NCBI GenBank assembly: GCA_005503085.1
Contig: SCOI01000013.1
Location: 1 to 64,000 of the forward strand
Origin: Burkholderiales bacterium C2
Lineage (GTDB): Bacteria; Pseudomonadota; Gammaproteobacteria; Burkholderiales; Burkholderiaceae_C
DNA length: 64,000 bases
Direction of reading: 5' to 3'
Of this stretch, positions 8,631 to 17,850 are shown in pieces. Made by a program: the position numbers and the translations under genes. How positions within the stretch are numbered: position 1 is the first letter of the stretch; every line of letters starts with the position of its first letter. Under the pieces are notes generated by a model. The model ran no database searches. It saw nothing but the letters and a program-made list of their open reading frames with translations, and was not told where the DNA came from.

Positions 8631-11408
8631 TCAGAAGAACTTGTGGCTGATCGCGGCCGTCAGTGCACGGCCACGCGGGTCGCCGACGCGCGCATCCCAG
8701 CCCGCGCCCGCGACATTATCGGGATGGTGGGCCGAGAACGAGGGATCGCGGTTGAACAGATTCTTGATACCCAGCGTGATCGTCGTGTTCTTGAAGCCTT
8801 CGTAGCTGGTCGAGAGGTTGTGGCGCAGGTAGGCCTTGACCTTGGGGTTGAAGGTCGAGGGCATGGTGCGACCCGAGACGTCGTCCTCATAGCCATCGGA
8901 GTAGGTCTGCGACACCGTGCCGCTCCAGGGACCGCGGGTGTAGCTGAGGCTGGCGTTGTGCTTCCAGCGCATATACAGATCGCGGCTGCTGAACTTGCCG
9001 ACCATGTCCACATAGGGCTGGCTCGCCAGCGTGCGCGTCTTGTAGCTGTCCATATAGGTGCCGCCTATGCGCCCGGTTACACGGCCGCCGGCCAGCGCGC
9101 CGCGCAAGGTCAGGGCCAGATCGACGCCCTGGGCGATGTCGCCGGCGGCATTGATCAGGCCTGCACGGATGGCCACGAGGCTGCCATCGGGCGCGCGCCC
9201 AAAGCTGCCGGGGAACTGGCTTGGGTTGTCCAGCACCTGGGTGTCGGTCAAGGCCAGGATGCGGCCGACGCGTTCGACCTTCCAGAAGTCGGCGCTGGCG
9301 GTGATCCAGTCGGTGGGCTCGAAGACCACGCCGAAGGTCGCCATCTTGGCGGTCTCGGGCTGCAGATCGGGATTGCCGCCCGCAAACACTGCATAACGCT
9401 TGGGTGTGCAGTACAGCGGGTTGCCCGGGTTGGCCGGGCACATCACTGGGTCGACCCGGTCGCTGGTGGTCTGGGATTCCAGGGTCGGGCTGTTCAGCTG
9501 GTTGAAGCTGGGCGCGCGGAAACCTTCGGTGTAGGAGCTGCGGAACATCAGCGACTTCAGGGGCTGATAGCGCAGCGCAAACTTCGGGTTGGTGGTGCCG
9601 CCGAAGTCGCTGTACTCGTCGTGACGGACCGCGATGGTCGCTTCCAGGTTCTTGAAAATTGGGATCGCGAGCTCTGCAAACAAGGCCTTGATGTCGCGCT
9701 TGCCTGGCTTGATCGAGCCATCGCCCGGCGCCAGGAACACATTCGAGATCAGGTCGGCACTGCCGTTGAAGTTGTAGGTTTCGCGGCGCAGGTCAAAACC
9801 GAAGGCCGCGCCCACCGGGCCGGCCGGCAGCGTGAACAGATCGCCGGTGATGGTGCCGTCGACCTGGCTCAGCTTGGACTTGCCGCCGTACAAGGTGGTG
9901 CCGGTGGCCGATGCGCCGGCCAGCAGGGCCATGGCCTCGGGCGTCTGGGTCTGGCCGGGCTTCAGCCAGGGATTGAGCTTGCCGGACGCCATGGCTGCGG
10001 CGAGTTTGTCAAAGAACATATAGCCGCCGGCCAACTGGGACTTGGCTTCGCTCTCGGCGGTGGAGACACCCAGCTTGTAGTCCCAGCCTTTCAGGCTGCC
10101 CTCCAAGCCGATCAGCAGGCGACTGGCCTCGGATTCGGTCTCGATGATGCGGTCACCGCACTCCACGCAACGCCAGGCATAGGCAATGCCCTTGGTCTTG
10201 TCGAAGCCCGGCACCAGGCCGGTCAGATCCTGGTAGTAGGGGCCGCTCACCGGGTAGTAGGCGCCCTTGCCACCATTCGAATTGCGGAAGGCCAGCGTGG
10301 AGTTGTTGATCTGCACCGGCTCGAAGGACTTGCGCGAGGTGGTGCGCGAGTTGACGAATTCCAGAATCGCCGTGGTCTCGTCATTGATCGCAAACATCGC
10401 GCGCGACACCAGATTCTGCCGCTGCACCGGTTGGATCAGCACCGCCGCGCCGTTGTAGTCGTAGGTGCAGCCATGGGTACGGCCGACATTGCTGGTCCAC
10501 AGATCGGCGCGGTACTGCATCATGCCCGGTCCGCTATCGCAGTTGCCCTGCAGGCTCAGCAGGTTGGCGGTGTTCTTGTTGTTGGCACCGCTGCCGGCCA
10601 GCGTGAAGTTCTGCAGCGCGCTGCCGGTGCCGACCACCTGGGATGCGAAGGGCGTGCCGACGGTCTCGGGCGCGATGCCGCGTGCCGGCTGATAGCCGTT
10701 GACGAAGTTGCGCTGGCCCGGCATCAGCTTGTCCTGGTCGTCGAAGGACAGGTTGACCAGGATGTTGTAGCGGTCCTTCTGCAGATCGCCCTTGCCGCCC
10801 AGCAGGGACACCGTGGTGATGCTGCCGCCGCCCTCGGTGGGCAGGTCGGTGAACAGCCGGACTTCGGCACCGCTGTAGTTGCGGCGCAGGATGAAGTTGA
10901 TGACGCCGCCGATCGCATCGGTGCCGTAGATCGCGGAGGCGCCGTCGGTCAGGATTTCAACGCGCTCGACCGCCGCCATCGGGATCGAGTTCAGATCCAC
11001 CGCGCCGCCCTTCAGGCCGTGCACCGAGGTGCGCCGGCCGTTCAGCAGCACCAGGGTGCTGCCGGCGCCCAGACCGCGCAGATTGGCGCTGGCGGCGCCG
11101 TTGTTGCCGCGTTCGGCGGTCGACATGATGCCGACCTGGGAGGTCATATTGTCCAGACCGGTGCCACTGATCGCCAGCGACTCCATCAGCTGCTCGGCGC
11201 TGGAGATGCCGGCGCGCTGGATGTCTTCCTTGCTGATGACCTGAACCGGCAGCGCGCCCTCGCTGGCGATGCGCTTGATGCTGGAGCCTGTGATCTCGAC
11301 GCGCTCCACCTTCTGGACTTCGGGCGCCCCTTGCGCCCAAGCCATGCCAACGAATTGGGCGCCGATACCGATCAGCGCAAGACTGCGCGCGAGTTTCTTC
11401 AGTTTCAC
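8631..11408 (-). CDS. TonB-dependent outer-membrane receptor 1
   Basis: The 925-residue protein has a signal peptide ending in GMAWAQ and a TonB-box-like segment VERVEITGSSIKRI. The plug domain follows (LPVQVISKEDIQRAGISSAEQLMESL, with NLRGLGAGSTLVLLNGRR), then a long 22-strand barrel ending in the aromatic C-terminus SHKFF required for outer-membrane insertion. This group of receptors usually takes up iron complexes or organic ligands; the ligand here is unknown. The start is the GTG at 11408, supported by AAGGAG 6 bp upstream; the open frame extends to 11495 without a better site. No TonB/ExbBD genes are nearby. A strong terminator follows. Confidence 0.92.
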   Translation of the reverse strand: MKLKKLARSLALIGIGAQFVGMAWAQGAPEVQKVERVEITGSSIKRIASEGALPVQVISKEDIQRAGISSAEQLMESLAISGTGLDNMTSQVGIMSTAERGNNGAASANLRGLGAGSTLVLLNGRRTSVHGLKGGAVDLNSIPMAAVERVEILTDGASAIYGTDAIGGVINFILRRNYSGAEVRLFTDLPTEGGGSITTVSLLGGKGDLQKDRYNILVNLSFDDQDKLMPGQRNFVNGYQPARGIAPETVGTPFASQVVGTGSALQNFTLAGSGANNKNTANLLSLQGNCDSGPGMMQYRADLWTSNVGRTHGCTYDYNGAAVLIQPVQRQNLVSRAMFAINDETTAILEFVNSRTTSRKSFEPVQINNSTLAFRNSNGGKGAYYPVSGPYYQDLTGLVPGFDKTKGIAYAWRCVECGDRIIETESEASRLLIGLEGSLKGWDYKLGVSTAESEAKSQLAGGYMFFDKLAAAMASGKLNPWLKPGQTQTPEAMALLAGASATGTTLYGGKSKLSQVDGTITGDLFTLPAGPVGAAFGFDLRRETYNFNGSADLISNVFLAPGDGSIKPGKRDIKALFAELAIPIFKNLEATIAVRHDEYSDFGGTTNPKFALRYQPLKSLMFRSSYTEGFRAPSFNQLNSPTLESQTTSDRVDPVMCPANPGNPLYCTPKRYAVFAGGNPDLQPETAKMATFGVVFEPTDWITASADFWKVERVGRILALTDTQVLDNPSQFPGSFGRAPDGSLVAIRAGLINAAGDIAQGVDLALTLRGALAGGRVTGRIGGTYMDSYKTRTLASQPYVDMVGKFSSRDLYMRWKHNASLSYTRGPWSGTVSQTYSDGYEDDVSGRTMPSTFNPKVKAYLRHNLSTSYEGFKNTTITLGIKNLFNRDPSFSAHHPDNVAGAGWDARVGDPRGRALTAAISHKFF

Positions 11409-11647
11409 GGTTACTCCTTGTTTGACTTGTGCGGCGCCGCTGGAGCGCCCCCGAACGATGGATGAATGGCTGACTGCATTCATGATCAAGCACACCCCGG
11501 GTTTGCCACCATAGGGCTGCCACCTGTTTGTTGCGCTGGCCCCGATGAATGCTTGTCGCGTGCATATAACCTGTTGGAATGCGGGCCCGGCTTGGGCGGC
11601 AGCCAGGCGCTACAGTCGCAAGCCATCCCGGCCCTATCGATACCGTC

Positions 11648-13105
11648 ATGTCTTCGAGTTCCTTGTCCCGACTGGCTCATTCGGTGAGCCTGTTGCTGGC
11701 CACGCTGAGCCTGGCCGGCTGCGCCAGCCTGCAGCCCGCTGCGCCCTCGCTGCCCGCCGAGGTCAGGACGGCGCTGGACGCGGCCGGCATGCCCGAGAGC
11801 GCGCTGGGCGTCGTGGCCTTTGCGCTCGACGCGCCGGATCAGGGCCTGCGCCTGCAGGCGGATCGCGCGATGCAGCCCGGCTCGGCGATGAAGCTGGTGA
11901 CGGCCATCGTCGCGCTGGATCGGCTGGGCTCGCACAGCCGCGGCCGCAGCGAGCTGCTGGCCGAGGCCGCGCCGCAGGGCGATGTGCTGCCCGGCCCGCT
12001 GTATCTGCGCGGTGGCGCCGACAGCGCGCTCGACTGGGGCGCGCTGTGGCTGATGCTGCGCCAGCTGCGCGAGCAGGGCGTGCGCGAGATCCAGGGCGGC
12101 CTGGTGGTGGACCGCCAGCTCTTCCTTCCGGCGCGTGCGGACCTGGGTGCCGCGCCCTTCGATGAGGCGCCCGAGTTCCCCTACAACGTGATCCCCGACG
12201 CGCTGAACCTGAACGGCCAGTTGCTGCGCTACCTACTGCAGTCCGACGGCGAGCGGGTGCAGGCCCGGCTGTTCCCGGCCTGGCCCGGCATGAAGCTCGA
12301 CACCAGCCGGCTGACGCTCAATGAGCGGCCCTGCGCCGACTGGGCGCGCGACTGGCGGGTGCCCGAGCTCGGCCGCGACGCGGGCGGCGTGGTCGTGATG
12401 CTGCAAGGCGGCTTTCCGAAGCACTGCCGCGCCTCGCCCGAGCTCAATCTGGTCGACCGCCAATGGCTGGCGGCGCAGTCCCTGCGCCAGCTCTGGCGCG
12501 AGCTGGGCGGCGTGATCGAGGGCCCGGACCGCGAGGCCGCGACGCCGGCCGGCGCTGTCGTGCTGGCCAGTCACCAGGGTCGGCCGCTGATCGAGGACCT
12601 GTTTACTATGATGAAGCGCTCCGACAATGCGCTGACCCGGCTGACCTATCTGCGACTGGGCGCGGCCGCAGCGGCGCCCGGCGAGCCCACGGCGGCGGCG
12701 GCCGAGCGCGTGGTGCGGGCCTGGTTTGCCGAGCAGGGCATTGCCGACCAGGGCCTGGTGCTGGACAACGGCTCCGGCCTGTCGCGCAGCGAGCGCATCA
12801 CGCCGGCCCAGCTGGCGGCCCTGCTGCAAGCGGCCCAGCGCGGCCGCCATGGCCCCGAGCTGCTGGTGAGCCTGCCGGTGGCCGGCGTCGACGGCACCTT
12901 GACGCGGCGCTTCAAGGGCGGCCCGGCCGAGGGCCGGGCACGCCTGAAGACCGGCACCTTGCGCAATGCGATGGCGCTGGCCGGCTATCTGCCCGATGCG
13001 CGGGGCCGGCTGTGGGTGGTGGTGGCCTTGCTGAACGACGAGCAGGCCGCAGCCAAGGGGCGGCCGGTGCTGGATGCGCTGATCGAGTGGCTGGCGGGCC
13101 GCTGA
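11648..13105 (+). CDS. dacB: PBP4-type D-Ala-D-Ala carboxypeptidase/endopeptidase, lipoprotein
   Basis: The 485-residue protein has a lipoprotein signal with lipobox LAGC (Cys25). It has all three S13 (PBP4/DacB) active-site motifs: SxxK at Ser79-Lys82 (PGSAMKLV), SxN at Ser325-Asn327 (KRSDNAL) and KTG at Lys434 (RLKTGTL). PBP4 enzymes trim D-Ala from murein pentapeptides and cut DD-cross-links in the periplasm. E. coli DacB is a soluble periplasmic protein, so the lipid anchor is a variation. The start at 11648 is the ATG that gives the signal peptide; an earlier in-frame ATG at 11579 has none. It fits the peptidoglycan-processing theme of the region. Confidence 0.92.
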   Translation: MSSSSLSRLAHSVSLLLATLSLAGCASLQPAAPSLPAEVRTALDAAGMPESALGVVAFALDAPDQGLRLQADRAMQPGSAMKLVTAIVALDRLGSHSRGRSELLAEAAPQGDVLPGPLYLRGGADSALDWGALWLMLRQLREQGVREIQGGLVVDRQLFLPARADLGAAPFDEAPEFPYNVIPDALNLNGQLLRYLLQSDGERVQARLFPAWPGMKLDTSRLTLNERPCADWARDWRVPELGRDAGGVVVMLQGGFPKHCRASPELNLVDRQWLAAQSLRQLWRELGGVIEGPDREAATPAGAVVLASHQGRPLIEDLFTMMKRSDNALTRLTYLRLGAAAAAPGEPTAAAAERVVRAWFAEQGIADQGLVLDNGSGLSRSERITPAQLAALLQAAQRGRHGPELLVSLPVAGVDGTLTRRFKGGPAEGRARLKTGTLRNAMALAGYLPDARGRLWVVVALLNDEQAAAKGRPVLDALIEWLAGR

Positions 13106-13115
13106 GCGCAGCGGC

Positions 13116-14972
13116 TCAGGCGGGCGCCCACTCGATCTCGAAGCAGCTGCCCCGGCCCGGTTCGCTGTCCACGCTCAGCCGTGCCCCGAGGCGCTGGCTG
13201 CAGGTCACATAGGCGATGAACAGGCCTAGGCCGCTGCGGCCGCGGCCGAACTGGCTGGAGACATAGGGGTCGAAGATGCGCAGCAGCAGCTCGGGCGCGA
13301 TGCCGGCACCGGCATCGCGCACCCGCAGGCGCAGCAGCACAGCCTCGGCCATATCGATCTCGACCCGCACCTGGCCGGGGCCGCCGCCATAGGCATGCTG
13401 ACGGGCGTTGTCGAAGAGCTGGGCCAGCACTTCGCTCAGGGCCTCGGGTGCGACCATCGCGCGCTGCCGGGCATCGAAGTCGAGCAGCAGCTGTTGCTGC
13501 AGCGGCTGCTCCTCACCCTCGGCGCAGCCGCGCTGCCAGACCGATCGCAGCAGCGCGGCCAGCTGCACCTGCTGGCGCGGCTCGGCCTCGATCTTGAGCT
13601 TGTCGTAGCTGGACAGCAGCGCGATGGTGCGCTCCAGGCTGCGCGTCACCAGCGCGCAGGACTGCTGGCATTGCTGCAGCAGGCGCTCGAACTGGCTGCG
13701 CGTCAGCCGGCCGGCCGCGCTGTCGTCGGCCAGCTGCTGCAGCTGCTCGGCGGCGGTGCTGGCGGCCGTCAGCGCCGAGCCCAGCGGGGTGTTCAGCTCG
13801 TGGGCCACGCCGGCCACCAGGGCACCCAGGCTGGCCAGCTTGCCGGCCTCGACCAGGCGCTGCTGCAGCGCCTGCAGGCGCCGCATGCCTTCGGCCTGGG
13901 CGGCCGCATGCTGCTCGGCGCTGAGTCGCTCGGCCTGGGCATGCTCCAGCTGCAGGCGCTGGTGATGCAGGGTCAGGTCTTGCCGGGCGGCCTCGCGCAC
14001 ATCGTCAAGCTGCAGCTCGTAGGCGCGCGCCTGCGCGGCCAGGGCCTCGTCGACCCGCCCCAGCCGGGCCAGCAGCGGCGCCAACTGCTTGAGCCGGCGC
14101 GAGATCTGCGGCAGCGCGCGGCGCTGTTCGTAATGCGCCAGCACCTCCTGCAAGGCCTGCACCGCCGCCTCGGTCCGGCCGCTGGCCGCCAGCCAGACGC
14201 CCTCGGCGCAGCGCATCTCGGTGCGCGCCATCGAGACCTTGTCGCCGCCCCGGGCCACATAGTCGAAGCCGCGTGCCAGATCGGCGGCGGCCGCCTCCAG
14301 CTGGCTCAGCGCGACCTTCTCCTCGATCACGCCGGACAAGGCATTGGCCGCCGCGCCCCAGCGCTGCTGCGCGGCATTGACGGCCACGCCCTCGTCCAGC
14401 GCGGCCAGCGCGGCCGCCGGCCGGCCCAGCGCGCGCTCGCACTGCGCGATGCCGACGAACATCTGCGCCCAGGGGCCGGCATCGCCGCTGGCGCGGCACA
14501 GCGCGATCGCCTCGCGCCGCACCGCGATCGAGCGCTCGAACTGCTGCAGGCGCTGCAGCGCAAAGCCCAGCTGCATCAGGGCCTGGGCTAGCAGGGCGGG
14601 GCGACCTTCGGCGCGCGCCAGGCCCATGCCGCGCTCCAGCGCCTGCAGGCCCGGCTCGAAGCGGCCGCCGCGCACATGGCTGCGGCCCAGCGCCACCTGC
14701 AGCGTGCTCTGTGCAGCCCGGTCGCCCAAGGCCTCGGCCCAGGGCAGGGCGCGGGCGACCAAGGCGTCCAGCTCCGGATAGCGCATGGTCTCGGTCAGCA
14801 GCTCCACCAGCAGCAGCGCCAGATCGACCCCCGCAGCGCTGGCCGGCTCGGGCGGCAGCGCCGCGAAATACTGCATCGCCGGCTCCACCAGCTCGGCCGC
14901 CAGCGTGGGCTGGGCCAGATAGCGCGGGCGCTGCTGCGCCAGCCAGTCGGAGAGGGCGTCTGCAGGGCTCAT
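13116..14972 (-). CDS. TPR-containing sensor histidine kinase A
   Basis: The 618-residue protein starts with a soluble helical repeat region (about residues 1-330) that looks like degenerate TPRs, for example ALMQLGFALQRLQQFERS and WAQMFVGIAQCERALGRP. A coiled coil rich in Gln and Glu follows (about 330-375), then a histidine kinase core. The phospho-acceptor is His391 in AGVAHELNTPLGSAL, the N box is LFDNARQHAYGG, and the G boxes are GAGIAPELL and GRSGLGLFIAY. No membrane span is seen, so it is a cytoplasmic kinase that probably reads protein-protein contacts. It lies 22 bp downstream of a paralogous kinase. No response regulator is adjacent. Confidence 0.9.
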   Translation of the reverse strand: MSPADALSDWLAQQRPRYLAQPTLAAELVEPAMQYFAALPPEPASAAGVDLALLLVELLTETMRYPELDALVARALPWAEALGDRAAQSTLQVALGRSHVRGGRFEPGLQALERGMGLARAEGRPALLAQALMQLGFALQRLQQFERSIAVRREAIALCRASGDAGPWAQMFVGIAQCERALGRPAAALAALDEGVAVNAAQQRWGAAANALSGVIEEKVALSQLEAAAADLARGFDYVARGGDKVSMARTEMRCAEGVWLAASGRTEAAVQALQEVLAHYEQRRALPQISRRLKQLAPLLARLGRVDEALAAQARAYELQLDDVREAARQDLTLHHQRLQLEHAQAERLSAEQHAAAQAEGMRRLQALQQRLVEAGKLASLGALVAGVAHELNTPLGSALTAASTAAEQLQQLADDSAAGRLTRSQFERLLQQCQQSCALVTRSLERTIALLSSYDKLKIEAEPRQQVQLAALLRSVWQRGCAEGEEQPLQQQLLLDFDARQRAMVAPEALSEVLAQLFDNARQHAYGGGPGQVRVEIDMAEAVLLRLRVRDAGAGIAPELLLRIFDPYVSSQFGRGRSGLGLFIAYVTCSQRLGARLSVDSEPGRGSCFEIEWAPA

Positions 14973-14994
14973 GTCGAGTGATTCTGCCTGCAGC

Positions 14995-16875
14995 TCAGGC
15001 CGGCACCGGCCACTCGATCTCGAAGCGGCAACCCTGGCGCGGCCGGCTCTCGACGCGGATGCGGCCGCGCAGGCGCTGCATCACGGCCGCCTGCGCAATG
15101 AACAGGCCCAGGCCGCTGCGCCCGCGGCCGAACTGGCTGGACACATAGGGATCGAAGACGCGCGGCAGCAGCTCCGGCGCGATGCCGGCGCCCTGGTCCT
15201 GCACCAGCAGCCGCGCCTGCCCCTCGCGCACGCCGGCCTGCACCCGCACATGGCCCGGTGCACCGGGCGCATAGGCATGGCGCTCGACGTTCTGGAACAG
15301 CTGCACCAGCACCTCGCCCAGGGCCTCGGCATGGGTGTGCAGCTCCAGCGCCGCATCCAGCTCCAGGCACAGCCGGGTGCCGGGGCTCAGCGCCCGCTCC
15401 CAGGCCGAGCGCACCAGGGTGTCCAGGCGCAGGCGGCGCGGCAGATCGGGGGCCTGACCGGCCGCCTGGTAGGCCTGCACCAGGGCCAGGGCCTGCTCGA
15501 TATTGCGGCGCGCCAACTCGGCGCCCTGCTCGCAGCTGTGCAGATCGCTGAGGAAACGGCTGCGCGAGACGGCCCCGCCGGCCACGCAGCTGCCCAGCGC
15601 GCGGCTCAGGTCAGCTGCCGTGCTCAGCGCGGTCAGCGCGGTGCCCAGCGGGGTGTTCAGCTCATGGGCCATGCCGGCCAGCAGCTGGCCCAGGCTGGCC
15701 AGCTTGCCGGCCTCCAGCAGCTCGGCCTGCAGCTCGCGCTGCAGCGCCAGCGCCTGCTCCAGCGCGCCGTTCTTGGCCTGCAGTTCCAGCGCATGGGTCT
15801 CGCTATGGGCCTGCTGGCTGCGCGCATGGGCCAGCTCGGCGCGCTGCAGCTGGGCGGCGGCGTCCTGGCGGCCGGCCTCGCTGACCTCCTCCAGCTCCAG
15901 CGCATGGGCCTGTTCCAGCGCCGCGCAGGCCGCCTCGGCCCGGCCGTCCTGCAGCAGCCAGGACACGGTCTGGCGGATGCGCCGCGCCACCTGGCGCCGC
16001 ATCGACCATTGCCGGCTCTGCGCCACCACCTGCTGCATCAGCTCGACCGCGCGCGCGAACTCGCCGCGCCGGGCCGCCAGCAAGGCCTCGGCCGCCAGCA
16101 GCTCCTTGACGATGCGTTCGGCCCCGGGGCCGGCCAGCGCCAGGCAGCGCCGGCCCTCCAGCAGCGCGGCCTCGCCGGCCGCCTCGTCCTCGCGGGCCAG
16201 GCTTTCCTCGGCCACGCCGGACCAGCTGTTGACCGCCGCGATCCAGCGCCGCTGCGCCATCGCCATCTGCGCGCCCTCGCGCAGCGCCGCCAGCTGGGCC
16301 TCGGGCTCGCCTAAAGCGCGGTGCGCCACCGAGATCGACACCAGCAGGTCCACCCAGCGACCGCGATCACCGCCGCTGGCCGCCAGCCGCAGCGCCTCGC
16401 GCATGCAGTCAATCGCGCGCCGCCATTCGCGCTGGGCCGACAGGGCCTGGCCCAGCACACGGGCGCGGTGCGCCTGGTCGGCCGGCTGCGGGCTGGCCTC
16501 GCTGAGCGCGGTCAGCGGCTCCAGCAGGGCCAGGGCCTCGCTCAGGCGACCGAAGCGCAGATGCATGCGGCAGCGCAGCGACAGCGCCGCGATGCGGCTG
16601 CTCAGCGAGCCCTGGCCGGCGAGCAGCCAGGGCAGCACCGGATCGAGCACCGCCTCGATCTGTTCCGAGCGCCACAGCTCGCCCAGCATCTCGGCCAGGT
16701 GCTGGGCCAGATCGACCGCGAAGTCGCTGGGCCCCTCCCGCATCACCTGGTCCAGCAGCGCGCGCGCCGGCTCGATCAGCACCTCAGCGGCGCAGGGCTC
16801 GGCCAGATAGGCCTCGCGCTGGACTTGCAGCCAGCGAGTGCGGGCCTCGGGCGATGAGGGACTGCTCTCGGACAT
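14995..16875 (-). CDS. TPR-containing sensor histidine kinase B
   Basis: This 626-residue paralog of the downstream kinase has the same plan. A TPR-like helical N-terminus (about 1-335) is followed by a coiled coil (LQAKNGALEQALALQRELQAE) and the kinase core. The acceptor is His404 in AGMAHELNTPLGTAL, the N box is LFQNVERHAYAP, and the G boxes are GAGIAPELLPR and GRSGLGLFIAQ. Both proteins share long identical blocks around the ATP site, so they arose by tandem duplication. I chose the ATG at 16875; the frame is open far upstream but overlaps the divergent PEP-CTERM gene. The cytoplasmic location and missing partner regulator match kinase A. Confidence 0.9.
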   Translation of the reverse strand: MSESSPSSPEARTRWLQVQREAYLAEPCAAEVLIEPARALLDQVMREGPSDFAVDLAQHLAEMLGELWRSEQIEAVLDPVLPWLLAGQGSLSSRIAALSLRCRMHLRFGRLSEALALLEPLTALSEASPQPADQAHRARVLGQALSAQREWRRAIDCMREALRLAASGGDRGRWVDLLVSISVAHRALGEPEAQLAALREGAQMAMAQRRWIAAVNSWSGVAEESLAREDEAAGEAALLEGRRCLALAGPGAERIVKELLAAEALLAARRGEFARAVELMQQVVAQSRQWSMRRQVARRIRQTVSWLLQDGRAEAACAALEQAHALELEEVSEAGRQDAAAQLQRAELAHARSQQAHSETHALELQAKNGALEQALALQRELQAELLEAGKLASLGQLLAGMAHELNTPLGTALTALSTAADLSRALGSCVAGGAVSRSRFLSDLHSCEQGAELARRNIEQALALVQAYQAAGQAPDLPRRLRLDTLVRSAWERALSPGTRLCLELDAALELHTHAEALGEVLVQLFQNVERHAYAPGAPGHVRVQAGVREGQARLLVQDQGAGIAPELLPRVFDPYVSSQFGRGRSGLGLFIAQAAVMQRLRGRIRVESRPRQGCRFEIEWPVPA

Positions 16876-17007
16876 GGACCTGTACCTGAAGCTCTGGGCC
16901 GATTCTGCGTCATTGCGCGAACCCCTGCCGTTCGGACCGGGGGCCGCGACCAAGCCGTCATCGCGGCTGGCTAACTTCTGGCGCTCACAAAACCCACAGG
17001 AGATCCC

Positions 17008-17844
17008 ATGCGCCCCATCCCCCTGGCCACCGCCGCCATTCTTGGACTGGCCCTGCTGGCCCCCGCCCAGGCCGCCATTTCCCTGAACAACGGCAGCCTG
17101 GCCTACAGCCAGGACTTCAACAGCCTCGCCAACGTCAACGGCAGCGACACGCTGTGGAGCAATGACGCCAGCCTGGCCGGCTGGCATCTGCAGGCCGGCG
17201 CGGCGCTGGAGTACAGCCCCGAGCGCCTGCGCGTCTCGACCAGCAGTGGCTCGGACCGCGCCCATATCAGCTACGGCCGCAACGGCGTCAGCGAGCGCGC
17301 GCTGGGTATGCAGGGCGGCTCCTCGCACCGCTACAGCCCGGTGGAGCCGGGTGTTGGCGAGGCCTTCGGCGCGATCGCGGTGGCCTTTGTGAACGGCGGC
17401 AGCGCGACGCTGGACGGCTTCTCCTTCGGCTACACCGGCGAGCAGTGGCATGTGTCCACCAATGCCAATACCGCGCACAGCCTGACGGTGCAGTACGCGC
17501 TGGGCGCGGCCGGCAGCCCGGCTCACACGCTGAGCTGGACCGGCCTGGCCGGCGCCGATTTCCACAGCCCCACGCTGTCGGGCGGCACCACGGGCAATGG
17601 CAATCTGGCCGCCAACCGCATCACTGGCCTGGGTGCCACCGTGACCGGTCTGCAATGGCAGACGGGCCAGACGCTGTGGCTGCGCTGGGTCGACATCAAC
17701 GACCCGGCCTCCGACCACGGTCTGGCCATCGACGACTTCAGCTTCACGGCCAGCGTCTCGGCCGTGCCCGAGCCCGGCATCTGGGGCCTGATGCTGGCCG
17801 GCCTGGCGGGCCTGGGCTGGCGCGCACGCCGGCGCGCGGTCTGA
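17008..17844 (+). CDS. PEP-CTERM sorting-domain exported protein
   Basis: The 278-residue protein has a Sec signal (MRPIPLATAAILGLALLAPAQA), a beta-rich extracellular body and a textbook PEP-CTERM tail: VPEPGIWGLMLAGLAGLGW followed by RARRRAV. That tail is recognised by exosortase A (EpsH/XrtA) for processing during export, usually in strains making exopolysaccharide. The body shows FSFGYTGEQWHVST and LRWVDINDPASDHGLAIDDFSF, which resembles a LamG/jelly-roll-like module typical of this class. No exosortase gene is in the window. CAGGAG lies 6 bp before the start. It diverges from kinase B. Confidence 0.92.
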   Translation: MRPIPLATAAILGLALLAPAQAAISLNNGSLAYSQDFNSLANVNGSDTLWSNDASLAGWHLQAGAALEYSPERLRVSTSSGSDRAHISYGRNGVSERALGMQGGSSHRYSPVEPGVGEAFGAIAVAFVNGGSATLDGFSFGYTGEQWHVSTNANTAHSLTVQYALGAAGSPAHTLSWTGLAGADFHSPTLSGGTTGNGNLAANRITGLGATVTGLQWQTGQTLWLRWVDINDPASDHGLAIDDFSFTASVSAVPEPGIWGLMLAGLAGLGWRARRRAV

Positions 17845-17850
17845 GCGGTT

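Noticed and set aside
8643-11465. A 940-codon open frame on the plus strand opposite TonB receptor 1
   Set aside because: It is the antisense of a clearly recognised receptor; the product is His/Gln/Ala-rich with no domain, which is the usual shadow in high-GC DNA.
13104-13118. Hairpin TGAGC/GCTCA between the PBP4 and kinase A stops
   Set aside because: Only a 5-bp stem and no T-run on either side, so it does not support a terminator.
14995-17718. A long N-terminal extension of kinase B into the PEP-CTERM gene
   Set aside because: The upstream part is antisense to a PEP-CTERM gene with signal peptide and sorting tail; the kinase start at 16875 fits its paralog.
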